Assembly (NCBI RefSeq): GCF_006965485.1
Contig: NZ_CP041360.1
Span: forward strand, 2,108,001-2,172,000
Source: Spirosoma sp. KCTC 42546
GTDB lineage: Bacteria > Bacteroidota > Bacteroidia > Cytophagales > Spirosomataceae
Length of the DNA stretch: 64,000 bases
Direction of reading: 5' to 3'
Shown: positions 54,369 through 62,716 of the stretch, piece by piece
How positions within the stretch are numbered: the stretch's first letter is position 1
Layout of the letters: each line of letters starts with the position of its first letter
Translations under genes and position numbers: made by a program
The notes under the pieces: model-generated
The model's input: only the letters and a program-made list of their open reading frames with translations
Told to the model about the DNA's origin: nothing
Databases searched by the model: none

Positions 54369-55267
54369 AGAGGTATGGGGATAATGTTAATGATTGAACA
54401 GCTTATAGTATGGAGGTGAAAAGAATCTGTTTTCTGGTTTTAACTGGTTGCCAATTTAGTGTTAACCTTAACCGGTAACTAGTGCTATTATCTTCTGTTA
54501 ATGCAATAATAGCTATGTTTACCGAAGGGTCGGACATTATACTATTTGTATTTATTAAACGGCGAAGCGGGCAATTAGGCCTATAATTTGCCCGTATTTA
54601 GTACATAATCAGGCAAAATGACGACAACTAACTTATATTGGAAAGTTTATATATTTATATTGATTTAAGATAAATTCAACTGATTATAATTTAGTATTTG
54701 TTAATTATACCTGTAAATTATCGTCAATATATTTATTGATGAATACTAATAATTTAACTTAATTATACTTTAAGATTATAAAAAGTAGATACTTTGTGCT
54801 GGTTTTGGGCTAATAAAATCGCTTTTCCTTGCCGTACTACTTAAGTAGTTCTAACCAAATAGGCCATCCTGTTTTTATACAATGTAACGATTCGCTACGG
54901 TCAGGTTCAACATGACATTGATCCCAAGAAGTTTCTTTAGTTAATCGGTGATCGTAATTATTGCTCCAACTACCTACGTATAGGTGAGCATGTCCTGTCA
55001 AGCCGAACTTTAAAGGGATGGCCTTACTTCATCCGTATTCATATAGGTTAAAACACAAAAGATAGGTGTTAAGGTCGCAAAGGCAGTTTACCTACTTTTT
55101 GCGCTCCTTGCGCCTATCCTTTGCGCCTTTGCGTTAAAACCACTTTGTACCGTTTAAAAGAAAAAGTTGCCTTTTAATTTTCCATTTCTCACTTTTGGAT
55201 TATTGGGCTCTTTTTTATAATCTTACTGAGATAAAGGCTCTCGATTCCACATAAAACACGACACCCT
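54369..55267. other. 899-bp region upstream of the polysaccharide operon
   Basis: Mostly AT-rich and noncoding. The left two thirds should hold the promoter and leader of the minus-strand operon. A CGCAAAGG-type inverted repeat lies at about 55040-55140. A 63-codon minus-strand frame at 54837-55028 has protein-like composition but no ATG. No gene is called. Confidence 0.5.
55040..55140. repeat. GCAAAGG-type imperfect inverted repeat
   Basis: Left part with TTAAAAC...GATAGGTG...GCAAAGG and right part with CTTTGCGCC...CCTATCC...GTTAAAAC are imperfect reverse complements. Such GCAAAGG repeats recur in many bacterial intergenic regions. Confidence 0.5.
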
Positions 55268-55606
55268 ATGAAACGACTCCCCGGAAAGCGCGGTGAGCAT
55301 CATTACGATCCGCACCAGGTCCTGTACCTGATTGGTAATATCAATTATTGTTATCTATACATGGTGAACGGCGAGGTAATCTTATCCTGTCGCACCTTAA
55401 AATGGTTCGCCGATCAGTGGCCCTGTTTCTTACGGGTGCACAAAAAGGCACTGATTAACCAGGCTTACATTACTTTCTGCAAACCCGCTGGCAACTCCAC
55501 CGATACAAACTATGTTGTCATGGCTGATCAGACCCAGTTTGAGATTGCCCGTCGGCGCGTTCCGGCTGTTCTTCCGGTACTCTCGGAGCTTCGCTTGGTG
55601 AGTTGA
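55268..55606 (+). CDS. LytTR-domain DNA-binding regulator without receiver
   Basis: 112 residues, a LytTR domain only: HHYDPHQVLYLIGNINYCYLYMVNGEV, CRTLKWFADQWPCFLRVHKKALINQAYI and FEIARRRVPAVL. LytTR proteins bind paired 9-bp direct repeats. With no receiver domain it may respond through another partner or act constitutively. It points away from the polysaccharide operon, and its stop lies 7 bp from the convergent UpxY-like gene. Its position in the operon leader suggests it controls the operon. Confidence 0.85.
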   Translation: MKRLPGKRGEHHYDPHQVLYLIGNINYCYLYMVNGEVILSCRTLKWFADQWPCFLRVHKKALINQAYITFCKPAGNSTDTNYVVMADQTQFEIARRRVPAVLPVLSELRLVS

Positions 55607-55613
55607 TAGGGGG

Positions 55614-56120
55614 TCACAGCTCCCGTTTCGTCCGGCCTACTTTCTCCACTTTGTTCTTATTCAGATCGACGGATACGTAGACTTGTAGTGATTCAAGTTT
55701 GACGACGATGGTTTTACCCTGGGTCGACATGACTTCACCTTCCTGATCCATAAAGGCACCGGAGGTAATTTTAAGTCGGTCGGCGGTTTTAAAATCGAGG
55801 AGTTCCAGGGCGTCGTGATCAAAGTCATTCAGCATGTCCTTGATCAGGTCAATCTCTTTTTGCTTTACGATGGCTGGTTTCTGTAGCCAGTGAAGATACC
55901 CGACTACCCCCGGCACACCGTATACGGCCTGCCGTTCGTTCTCTTCCAGATTCACGAAGCAATAGGAGCGGAACAACGGTTCTTCTACCATTTTGACCCG
56001 GTCAGACCATTGTCGTTTGATTTTTCTAAGTGGGCAATAGACGTCAACGCCCCGCTTGCGGAGTTCATTAGCGGCCAGCTTTTCAGATCGGGATTTCGTA
56101 TAAATAACAAACCAAGGCAT
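55614..56120 (-). CDS. UpxY-like NusG-family transcription antiterminator
   Basis: 168 residues. The N-terminal NGN domain opens PWFVIYTKSRSEKLAANELRKRG, has EEPLFRSYCFVNLEE in the middle, and a KOW-like C-terminal part (SGAFMDQEGEVMSTQGKTIVVKLESLQVYVSV). UpxY proteins load on RNA polymerase early in a capsule operon and prevent premature termination. Here the gene lies in the same direction as the polysaccharide genes, about 1.2 kb before the first one, with the LytTR gene inserted in the opposite sense between them. The long operon with many hairpins fits a need for antitermination. Confidence 0.9.
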   Translation of the reverse strand: MPWFVIYTKSRSEKLAANELRKRGVDVYCPLRKIKRQWSDRVKMVEEPLFRSYCFVNLEENERQAVYGVPGVVGYLHWLQKPAIVKQKEIDLIKDMLNDFDHDALELLDFKTADRLKITSGAFMDQEGEVMSTQGKTIVVKLESLQVYVSVDLNKNKVEKVGRTKREL

Positions 56121-56287
56121 AGGTACTTGATAATTAATGAGTATAGAGGAGGTTGTTCGATAACGTCAATTCTAACGAATACGTTTACCCGAATCGTGTT
56201 TTAAAGGACGCAGATTCGGTAGTGGAATGCGAGATGTAGGTTGATTTATGGCGAATATCTGTTAATAAAGAGTTACTGGACATGGGG

Positions 56288-56517
56288 AGTTTGCCGCAAC
56301 GTAGAGGTGGGAGGGGAGGAGGCTATGTCGTACCCGTTCTCGCTTGGCTTCGCCGAGTGAGCGCTATTGGTTCAAGGGCCTCCGGCCCATTTTTGCGATA
56401 CACCTCCGGCCAGAGGCCGTTAAAAAATAGCGCTCACTCGGCGAAGCCAAGCGAGAACGGGCAGGTCGCAGTTTGCCGTAGCGTATAGGTGGGAGGGGAG
56501 GAGGCCATGTCGTACCC
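56288..56517. repeat. Direct repeat pair, 48 bp each
   Basis: 56288-56335 and 56470-56517 agree at about 43 of 48 positions and share a GGTGGGAGGGGAGGAGG core. They bracket the long inverted repeat at 56333-56461. Confidence 0.7.
56333..56461. repeat. 36-bp perfect inverted repeat
   Basis: Arms 56333-56368 and 56426-56461 are exact reverse complements with a 57-nt loop that itself holds GGCC-rich palindromes. Confidence 0.8.
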
Positions 56518-56574
56518 ACGGGCTTTAGCCTGTGTTTTAATTCAACCTATATACGGGCTGAAGCCCGTGGGTAC
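56512..56574. repeat. Inverted repeat covering the DUF5690 gene end
   Basis: Arms 56512-56530 and 56556-56574 (19 nt) pair with one mismatch. The DUF5690 stop (56547-56549) lies in the loop, and its last residues (YPRASARI) are encoded by the right arm. Confidence 0.65.
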
Positions 56575-57836
56575 AACATGACCTCCTCCCGAAACCGCTT
56601 TCGGAAATACACAAACGAGCCAATTACCAGCAGCACATACAGCCCAGCCATGATATAGGCCCCGTAGATGAAGAACTCGCGGTAGCTGATGTTGGCGTGT
56701 CCGAAGTTCTTGTACAAGAGTACGGATACACTCCCGAGGTAGCCATACCAATCGGCCAGGGTGACGATGAACCCAACCGTACTGACGTAGCGGAACGAGG
56801 CAATTAATCGCTCGAAATAGAGGCCGTTGCAGGGGACATACGCCATATACAGCCCTAAGCCCGTTAGCAAAAACCAGTTGCCCGGCGATAGGATACCGGT
56901 CGAGTAGGCATAGGTGCTTAGGCCAACCAGGGCTCCACCCGCTAGCATCAGCCCGTTGAGTAACGCAAACGCCCGGAAATTGTCGGTTACCCGCTGAAGC
57001 AGCGCCATCACGATCAGGATTCCAACGGCCACCATCGTTTCGGTCTTGGCGAAGATGCCAGGATTCTCCACACCGGCATCTTTCAGGATTTCGGGGCCGA
57101 AGTTGTCCCGGAAGTCGCGGAAGGCGGAAAGGAGTACGTAGGAGAGGATCAGCAGGATCAGGCCGGGCCGGAAGTTCCGGACAAAGGCTTGCCGTTCGGC
57201 TCCGTCCATCGGTTTTCGTTCGGTGCGGAGGGCGCGGTCTTCGGCGGTAGGCGGGGGAAGTAGGGTCATCGCGTAGATCGATACCAGCATCGGCAACACA
57301 AACAAGCTCCCCGTGACGAAGGGTAACCAGAATTCGGTGACGCCCCAGTCGCTTTTAATCGTGAGTGCCACCGTTTTCACAAAACCCGACGCAAAAATGA
57401 ACGATGCGGTCAGTCCGGCTACGAGGGCATCGGTTTGACGTCGACCTTCCAGAAAACCGAGCATCGTTCCGTAGACCAGCCCAAGGGGTAGCCCATTCAG
57501 AAACAGGAAAACGATATTATAGGGAGCCGGAACCAGCGCGAAGGCCAATAAGGCCAATAAGGCAACCCCCACAAAAAAGAGAATATTGATCGCTCTTCGG
57601 CCCGGCGACATCTCCGAAACGACCTTCACGCCAATGCCTTTCGATACGGCATAACCGAATACCTGCGCCGTAACGAGCCAGATTTTATAACTGATTCCCA
57701 CAAAGAACATGCCTTCGAAGGTAACGGCCGTAATGCCCCGGCGAAAGGCGTACATGCAGGCGTAGGTACAAAAGGCGGCTGTGGCACCGAAAATAACAAA
57801 GGTCGTTGGGTTTCGCAGGAAAGCGGGAGAGCGCAT
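56547..57836 (-). CDS. DUF5690 family transporter-like membrane protein
   Basis: 429 residues with about 12 membrane segments and a major-facilitator-like layout: FVIFGATAAFCTYACMYAFRRG at the start, FLFLNGLPLGLVYGTMLGFLEGRRQTDAL in the middle, a cytoplasmic loop (PPPTAEDRALRTERKP) and a second half ending YVLLVIGSFVYFRKRFREEV. This matches proteins annotated DUF5690; the substrate is unknown. The last eight or so residues come from an inverted repeat. Downstream of the hicAB remnant in the minus direction, with only about 10 bp between. Confidence 0.8.
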   Translation of the reverse strand: MRSPAFLRNPTTFVIFGATAAFCTYACMYAFRRGITAVTFEGMFFVGISYKIWLVTAQVFGYAVSKGIGVKVVSEMSPGRRAINILFFVGVALLALLAFALVPAPYNIVFLFLNGLPLGLVYGTMLGFLEGRRQTDALVAGLTASFIFASGFVKTVALTIKSDWGVTEFWLPFVTGSLFVLPMLVSIYAMTLLPPPTAEDRALRTERKPMDGAERQAFVRNFRPGLILLILSYVLLSAFRDFRDNFGPEILKDAGVENPGIFAKTETMVAVGILIVMALLQRVTDNFRAFALLNGLMLAGGALVGLSTYAYSTGILSPGNWFLLTGLGLYMAYVPCNGLYFERLIASFRYVSTVGFIVTLADWYGYLGSVSVLLYKNFGHANISYREFFIYGAYIMAGLYVLLVIGSFVYFRKRFREEVMLYPRASARI

Positions 57837-57846
57837 AGCGTTTATA

Positions 57847-58044
57847 TTACAGTTCGCCGATGGCTTCGAGCACTTCTTTCACGATTTTCGGGTGAAGGCT
57901 CTTTCCGGCGTGATAAGGCAGAACAACTCGTGTATCGTCTTTCTGATAAATTCAGTGGCTACCTTTCGTGCGTATCCACAAAAAGTCGTGCTTCAGCAAA
58001 AGTCGCTCAGCTTCTTTCGCGTCTAAAACGGGTAATTTAGGCAA
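57847..58044 (-). pseudogene. hicA: HicA toxin gene disrupted by an in-frame TGA
   Basis: From TTG 58042-58044, overlapping the hicB end, the frame reads LPVLDAKEAERLLLKHDFLW then IRTKGSH, then TGA at 57952-57954 (codon 31). The same frame continues with IYQKDDTRVVLPYHAGKSLH and PKIVKEVLEAIGEL to TAA 57847-57849. This is a full-length HicA fold (about 65 codons) with the key His of KGSH directly before the stop. One base change (from CGA or TGG) explains it. Translation as is would give only the first 30 residues, so the toxin should be inactive. The HicB gene next to it is intact. Confidence 0.8.
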
Positions 58045-58261
58045 TGGCGATTTCGAGCGATGAGGTGATTACTTCGTGCGACAGGCGTTCGATTATTTCT
58101 TCGGGCGTTAGTGTTTCCAGATACAATTCGATTGCTTCCTGAATGTTCGTTCGAGCCTCTTCAAACGTGTCTCCCTGCGACTGACAGCCCGCCAACTGTG
58201 GACAAAAGACGTAATAACCCTGTTCGTCTTTCTCGTAAATAACGTTGACTGTATACTTCAT
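58037..58261 (-). CDS. hicB: HicB-family antitoxin
   Basis: 74 residues. The partial RNase-H-like fold is typical: YTVNVIYEKDEQGYYVFCPQLAGCQSQGDT (in parts), then TFEEARTNIQEAIELYLETL. It would neutralise HicA and repress the pair. It precedes hicA with an 8-bp overlap, the usual order in hicBA-type loci. It lacks a C-terminal DNA-binding domain, so autoregulation is uncertain. Its partner is a pseudogene here. Confidence 0.87.
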   Translation of the reverse strand: MKYTVNVIYEKDEQGYYVFCPQLAGCQSQGDTFEEARTNIQEAIELYLETLTPEEIIERLSHEVITSSLEIAIA

Positions 58262-58296
58262 TTAGGGATTTCTTTTTCTGGCAATATAACAAAATT

Positions 58297-61032
58297 TTAC
58301 TTCTCTTGCTGCTGCCGATAATGTTCTGCGCGCTGGTCGGCCCGGTCGTCCATTTCGGGTCCTTTCTCGATTTTCCGCCAGTCGAACAACTTCTTGTAGG
58401 GCTTCATGGCTGCCTGCGGATCAAATACACGTGCGTCGGGCAATACGGCATTGTAGGGCCGGAAATCGGGTTTATCGGTGAAGAAATCCTGCAACAGCGA
58501 GGCCGTCTGATCGTACTGATTCACATACGGAACACCCAGGATATTGTAAATCACTTTCAGAATAGAACCGAAATTGGCATGCGTATGCGATACATAACCC
58601 CGCTTCACATAGGGCCCGGCCATCATCAGAATGGAACGGTGCGCATCGATGTGGTCAACACCCCCTTGCGGATCATCTTCGGTAATGATGACGAGCATGT
58701 TTTTCCAGTATTTCGTACGCGACAGAAAATGCAATACCCGACCAACGGCCAGGTCGTTATCGGCCATATAGGAATGTAAAAACGGATAGCCGAAATCGGG
58801 ACGAGGTCCGGCACCGTGGTCATTCGGAATCTGCATCGTTACAAACTGCGGCAGTTTCTCCTTCCCCTTAATCCATTTGGCCGTAAACTCCCGCTCAAAT
58901 TGTTCCATGCGGTATTGATCGGGCACGTTGGTGTTATAGCCCGCAAAATCCCGCGATGTGTGTGGGTACACGGCTTTCGGCATTGGAAACACGACGGATT
59001 GAGCCGCCCCAAACTGCGTGGTCGTCCACTCTTCTACGTTTCCGGCAAATTCGTTGACCTGACCGAAATTATACAGCGAAATCCTGTTGCGCTCGAAGGC
59101 TTCCCAAAGGCCGCCGATTTCATTGTAATCTTCGGGATCTATAGCGCCCGACGCTTTAGGAAACCGCCGACCGGGTGCTTTCGAATCCGGATCGAACCGA
59201 CCCGCCGAAGCCGCATTGGCTTCAACCCACTCATTCGGAATGGTGCCTAGCATCCAGTGGTGACCGTGAATGCTGGCGTCCGAATCGCAGTAAAAGTTGT
59301 CGGAGAAGGCGAACTGCCGGGCTACCCGCACATGGTTCGGCATAATATCGGCGGCAGTAATGCGCACGGTATCCCCCGAACGGTCTGTAGTCCGACCGCT
59401 CGTTCCGCGGCTGGTCGAGACGCGGCTTTTAATCGTAACACCTACCCCAAAGCGAGCCAGTGTCGAATCGCCTTTGCCGGTGCTTACCTGACCCAATACC
59501 TCGTCGTAGGTGCGGTTTTCTTTGGTGATGTACACAACATGCTTTATGGGCGATTGCCTCGTTTTGGGCAATACCGGCAACGGATTTTTTCCATTGTCGG
59601 TGAGTGCGATGGCCTGGTAGGTGTTCGCCAGAACCTGTTTCGTATAGGTGGCCAACTGGGCCGCATTGGGTACGGCGACGGACTGAAACGTAGCTAATTG
59701 AATATCACCGATGTAGGTTCCCTGGGGTGGCTTTACGAAGGAGGCTCCTCCATTTGGTCCGGCTCCATACCCTCGTGCAGACGTTATAAACAACGTTTTC
59801 TGGTCGGGTGATAAGGCAACGCGCGTTGGTCCCCAGCCCGTTGGAATCAGGCCCCGAACGTTTCGCGTCGCTACGTCGACAACCGCCACGGCGTTGAAGG
59901 CCAGCAGAGCAACGTATAGCGTCTTTTCATCGGCAGTCAACGCTAGCCCAAAGGGCATCAGTCCCCGGTAGCGGTCAAGTTTAGGGTCGACTTTCAGCGA
60001 TATTGTGCCTGCCAGTTTTCGGTTTCGGTAATCGATGAGCGAAATATTGTCGTTCGTCGCATTGGAGACAAAGGCATAGTTACGTCCAGCCACAACCGAG
60101 TTTGGCGATGCCCCGCCCACAACTTCCGCTTCTTCGATCATCTCGCCAATCTGAACGCCCGTTTTAAACCGCTTAAGGATTTTGTTCGTTGTCAAGTCGA
60201 CCATCCAGACACTCATGGCTTCATCGGCCAGGGGACTACCTAGTCCGGGAATCCGTCGTCCTTCCACTTCCACACCTTCTGCCGATTCTTTGGTATGGGC
60301 TGCATAAGGTGGAAACTTCAGCGCCATAGTGTCTTTATTGGTTTTGGTCACGCCCGGCACTTTCGGATACGCATACAAGCCCACATTAGCCACAAAGGCC
60401 AGCTTTTTATTGGGGCTGATCGATAAGCCAAACGGTTGCCGACCGGTCGGAATAGAGGCTGTAATGCGTTTGGTAGCGACATCAATACGAACCATCCGGA
60501 AATTAGCCCGATCGAGAACCAACAGTTCGTTTCCATTCAGAAGTAGATCGGAGGTAAAGCTGTCGGTGTAGCCGTTGCCGTCGAGACTGATGCTATCGAT
60601 GGTTTTGAGTTGGTCGGTGTCGAAAATCAACACCCGCCCTTTGTCGCCATTGCTCAGATAAGCGGTCCGGTTATCGGGCGCGAAGGCCACACCCAAAAAG
60701 GAGCCGTCTTTTAAAACAGCAGGGATTTTACCCGCATAATCGGGAACGCGTGTTGCCGTCAACTCCGCCAGGTTCAGTACGGTAAGTACACCATCGTGCA
60801 ACGATACCGCCCGTTGTCCATTGGGCGAGAGTGCCAGCCCGAAGGGATCATTGGTGATTCGGATGGTTTGGCCCGCTGGCGTTACATAACGACCACTTGG
60901 CAAGACCGATTTTCCGGTAGGATTAATAGTACAATAGTCTGCCCGGCCCGGAACCTGTAAGGTCGTGTACGTTCGCTGGGCGAGCGTTTGCTGGACAAAG
61001 AAAAGAAGAGAAAACCAGCACAGGTGCTTCAT
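58297..61032 (-). CDS. YVTN beta-propeller fused to phosphoesterase (PF04185 type), secreted
   Basis: 911 residues. Signal peptide LCWFSLLFFVQQTLAQ. The N-terminal half is a seven-bladed YncE/YVTN-type propeller (NPTGKSVLPSGR, LSISPNKKLAFVANVG, LALTADEKTLYVALLAFNAV, LSPDQKTLFITSARG). The C-terminal half is an alkaline-phosphatase-superfamily phosphoesterase (HVVYITKENRTYDEVLG, NFYCDSDASIHGHHWMLG, MLVIITEDDPQGGVDHIDAH). Such fusions are periplasmic or surface enzymes of unknown substrate. It is the last gene of a four-gene phosphate-ester group on the minus strand. Confidence 0.85.
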   Translation of the reverse strand: MKHLCWFSLLFFVQQTLAQRTYTTLQVPGRADYCTINPTGKSVLPSGRYVTPAGQTIRITNDPFGLALSPNGQRAVSLHDGVLTVLNLAELTATRVPDYAGKIPAVLKDGSFLGVAFAPDNRTAYLSNGDKGRVLIFDTDQLKTIDSISLDGNGYTDSFTSDLLLNGNELLVLDRANFRMVRIDVATKRITASIPTGRQPFGLSISPNKKLAFVANVGLYAYPKVPGVTKTNKDTMALKFPPYAAHTKESAEGVEVEGRRIPGLGSPLADEAMSVWMVDLTTNKILKRFKTGVQIGEMIEEAEVVGGASPNSVVAGRNYAFVSNATNDNISLIDYRNRKLAGTISLKVDPKLDRYRGLMPFGLALTADEKTLYVALLAFNAVAVVDVATRNVRGLIPTGWGPTRVALSPDQKTLFITSARGYGAGPNGGASFVKPPQGTYIGDIQLATFQSVAVPNAAQLATYTKQVLANTYQAIALTDNGKNPLPVLPKTRQSPIKHVVYITKENRTYDEVLGQVSTGKGDSTLARFGVGVTIKSRVSTSRGTSGRTTDRSGDTVRITAADIMPNHVRVARQFAFSDNFYCDSDASIHGHHWMLGTIPNEWVEANAASAGRFDPDSKAPGRRFPKASGAIDPEDYNEIGGLWEAFERNRISLYNFGQVNEFAGNVEEWTTTQFGAAQSVVFPMPKAVYPHTSRDFAGYNTNVPDQYRMEQFEREFTAKWIKGKEKLPQFVTMQIPNDHGAGPRPDFGYPFLHSYMADNDLAVGRVLHFLSRTKYWKNMLVIITEDDPQGGVDHIDAHRSILMMAGPYVKRGYVSHTHANFGSILKVIYNILGVPYVNQYDQTASLLQDFFTDKPDFRPYNAVLPDARVFDPQAAMKPYKKLFDWRKIEKGPEMDDRADQRAEHYRQQQEK

Positions 61033-61071
61033 AACTGGACGTAAAAGCCGAAGACAGGGTTGAACCGCAAG

Positions 61072-61623
61072 TTAGGAGTCGACTCCATCCAGTAGTCTGT
61101 TCGCTATTGTCAGATAATAGGCCATATCGGGCGTAGGAAAGCCGGGTATTTTAGCCTGTTCATCCCAACCGCGTACCTGCAGGATTTCACGAAAATAGGG
61201 ATTCGTTTCAAACGCCAGCGCTTCGCCTGCTTTCATAGGCCCACCCTGAAATTCCAGCGTTTTTAAACTTGCTTCCGATAATCGGGCAAAATACGCCGGG
61301 TTCTTGTAGACCAGATACCGTTTGGCATTGACGTGATGCTCAATCAGTTGACCTATTTTTTCGGAAAAACCCATTTCGCGTAGATAGTCGGCCCCAAGTT
61401 TCTCGTGATCGACCGTGCCGTAGCCATCCATATAGCCACCGGCTAATTCGGGCGGTAGCAAATGGCCAATGTCGTGCAGGAAAGCCGCGACAACGGTTTC
61501 AGCATCAGCCCCTGCTTTTTCGGCCAGGTGGGCACATTGAAGGGCGTGTTCAAGTTGGGTTACGGGTTCACCGTAGTAAGCGTCCTGGCCGCTTTCGGCG
61601 AAGAGATTAATAATGGTTTGCAT
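61072..61623 (-). CDS. PhnZ-like HD-domain mixed-valent diiron oxygenase
   Basis: 183 residues. Y16 and E19 (AYYGEPVTQ), H26, H50/D51 (FLHDIGH), H73, H97 and K101 (EHHVNAKRY) have the same mutual spacing as Tyr24, Glu27, His34, His58/Asp59, His80, His104 and Lys108 of PhnZ, within a residue. PhnZ-type enzymes cleave hydroxylated phosphonates with O2 to release phosphate. The partner hydroxylase (PhnY-like) is not in the window, so the substrate is inferred from family only. It lies 39 bp upstream of the propeller phosphoesterase gene. No signal peptide; cytoplasmic. Confidence 0.78.
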   Translation of the reverse strand: MQTIINLFAESGQDAYYGEPVTQLEHALQCAHLAEKAGADAETVVAAFLHDIGHLLPPELAGGYMDGYGTVDHEKLGADYLREMGFSEKIGQLIEHHVNAKRYLVYKNPAYFARLSEASLKTLEFQGGPMKAGEALAFETNPYFREILQVRGWDEQAKIPGFPTPDMAYYLTIANRLLDGVDS

Positions 61624-61664
61624 TGTCGTTTCTTGGGATCGTCCGGAAGGACATGTTTATTCTT

Positions 61665-61738
61665 TTTGACAGGATTTACAGGATGAACAGGATTTTTATG
61701 TCTAAAATTACTCCTGTTCATCCTGTAATCCTGTCAAA
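61665..61738. repeat. CAGGATTACAGGATGAACAGG-type inverted repeat
   Basis: Arms 61665-61692 and 61712-61738 pair perfectly except for one extra T, around a 19-nt loop. It lies between the metallophosphoesterase and HD-oxygenase genes and may terminate the former. Confidence 0.7.
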
Positions 61739-61761
61739 GAAAAACCTGTCTTACATCCGGA

Positions 61762-62685
61762 CTACGTGTAGTGTAAATAAGTTCGTTCTACGGTTCCGTC
61801 GTCGTACAAGTCAATGAGCGCATAGCCCGCTTTGGTTTGCTGGTAGACCTCACTTTTCCACCAGTTACCACTAACGGCTCCATTGCAAAAGTAGGTAACC
61901 CCATTGTAGTCGACCCGGTCGAGCAGGTGCATATGGCCGCTCAGAGCCGTTTTTATGTTCGGATATTGATAAAACAATTTCAGCAATTCTGGCGTGTTCG
62001 ACAAAACTAAACCCGCCGGAATCGTCCAGGTTCCATCCTTGATATTCGTCTCGCTAAAGAAACCGGTAGGGCTGAAAATGGGGATGTGCGACAGAATCAG
62101 GATTGGTGTCTTTGTGCCCGTTTTGGCCAGATCCTGTTTCAGCCAGTCCAACTGTTCAGCATCAATGTTGCCCGTATACCACTTGCCATCGGGCTTGGGT
62201 TGCACACTGTCCAGAACAATAAAATGCCAGCCATTTCGATCAAACGACCGATACCGACCGCTGATTTTCATTTGATCGATTGCCCATTTTTTGCCGTAGA
62301 GCGGTTCCGATTTAGCCGCGTCGACACCCCAGATATCGTGGTTGCCGATGCAGTATTCAATAGGCAAAGAATTGTTCGCTTTCACGACTGTGTTCCAGGC
62401 ATCCCATTGTTTCTGCACATCGGCCCGATCTTTGGCCAGCGCATCCATGATCACATCGCCCCCGTGCAGAATGAATGCTGGTTTGTCGGCATGGTTTTGT
62501 GCATGCTGGAAACACCTGGCTACCGATTCCATGGGTTTACTGTCGGGTGTAATATGCGTATCGCCGAGGTAGGCAAAACGAACAGCGCGTTTGCGGGCCG
62601 TGGGTGCCGATGTGATCAGACCATCGGCAGCAGACGCCAACGGCAGCAGCGTTGCTGATTTAAGAAGGGTTCTACGGTTCATCAT
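61762..62685 (-). CDS. Calcineurin-like metallophosphoesterase, exported
   Basis: 307 residues. A Tat-like signal (NRRTLLKSATLLPLASAA). Metal-site motifs in order: GDTH (D42, H44), GGDVIMD (D77), GNHDIWG (N115, H116), LSHIPIF and SGHMHLLD. This is the complete set for a binuclear metallophosphoesterase. It hydrolyses phosphomono- or diesters in the periplasm. The ATG at 62680-62682 is an alternative start one codon in. Between two other phosphoesterase-type genes on the minus strand. Confidence 0.88.
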   Translation of the reverse strand: MMNRRTLLKSATLLPLASAADGLITSAPTARKRAVRFAYLGDTHITPDSKPMESVARCFQHAQNHADKPAFILHGGDVIMDALAKDRADVQKQWDAWNTVVKANNSLPIEYCIGNHDIWGVDAAKSEPLYGKKWAIDQMKISGRYRSFDRNGWHFIVLDSVQPKPDGKWYTGNIDAEQLDWLKQDLAKTGTKTPILILSHIPIFSPTGFFSETNIKDGTWTIPAGLVLSNTPELLKLFYQYPNIKTALSGHMHLLDRVDYNGVTYFCNGAVSGNWWKSEVYQQTKAGYALIDLYDDGTVERTYLHYT

Positions 62686-62716
62686 AGCAGATTAAGTCGG
62701 TTCGGGTACAAATCTA

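Larger units (their letters stand above)
56121..56546. other. 426-bp region rich in repeats, no gene
   Basis: From 56288 on it is a mosaic of direct and inverted repeats, listed separately. 56121-56280 should hold the UpxY promoter. Confidence 0.6.
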
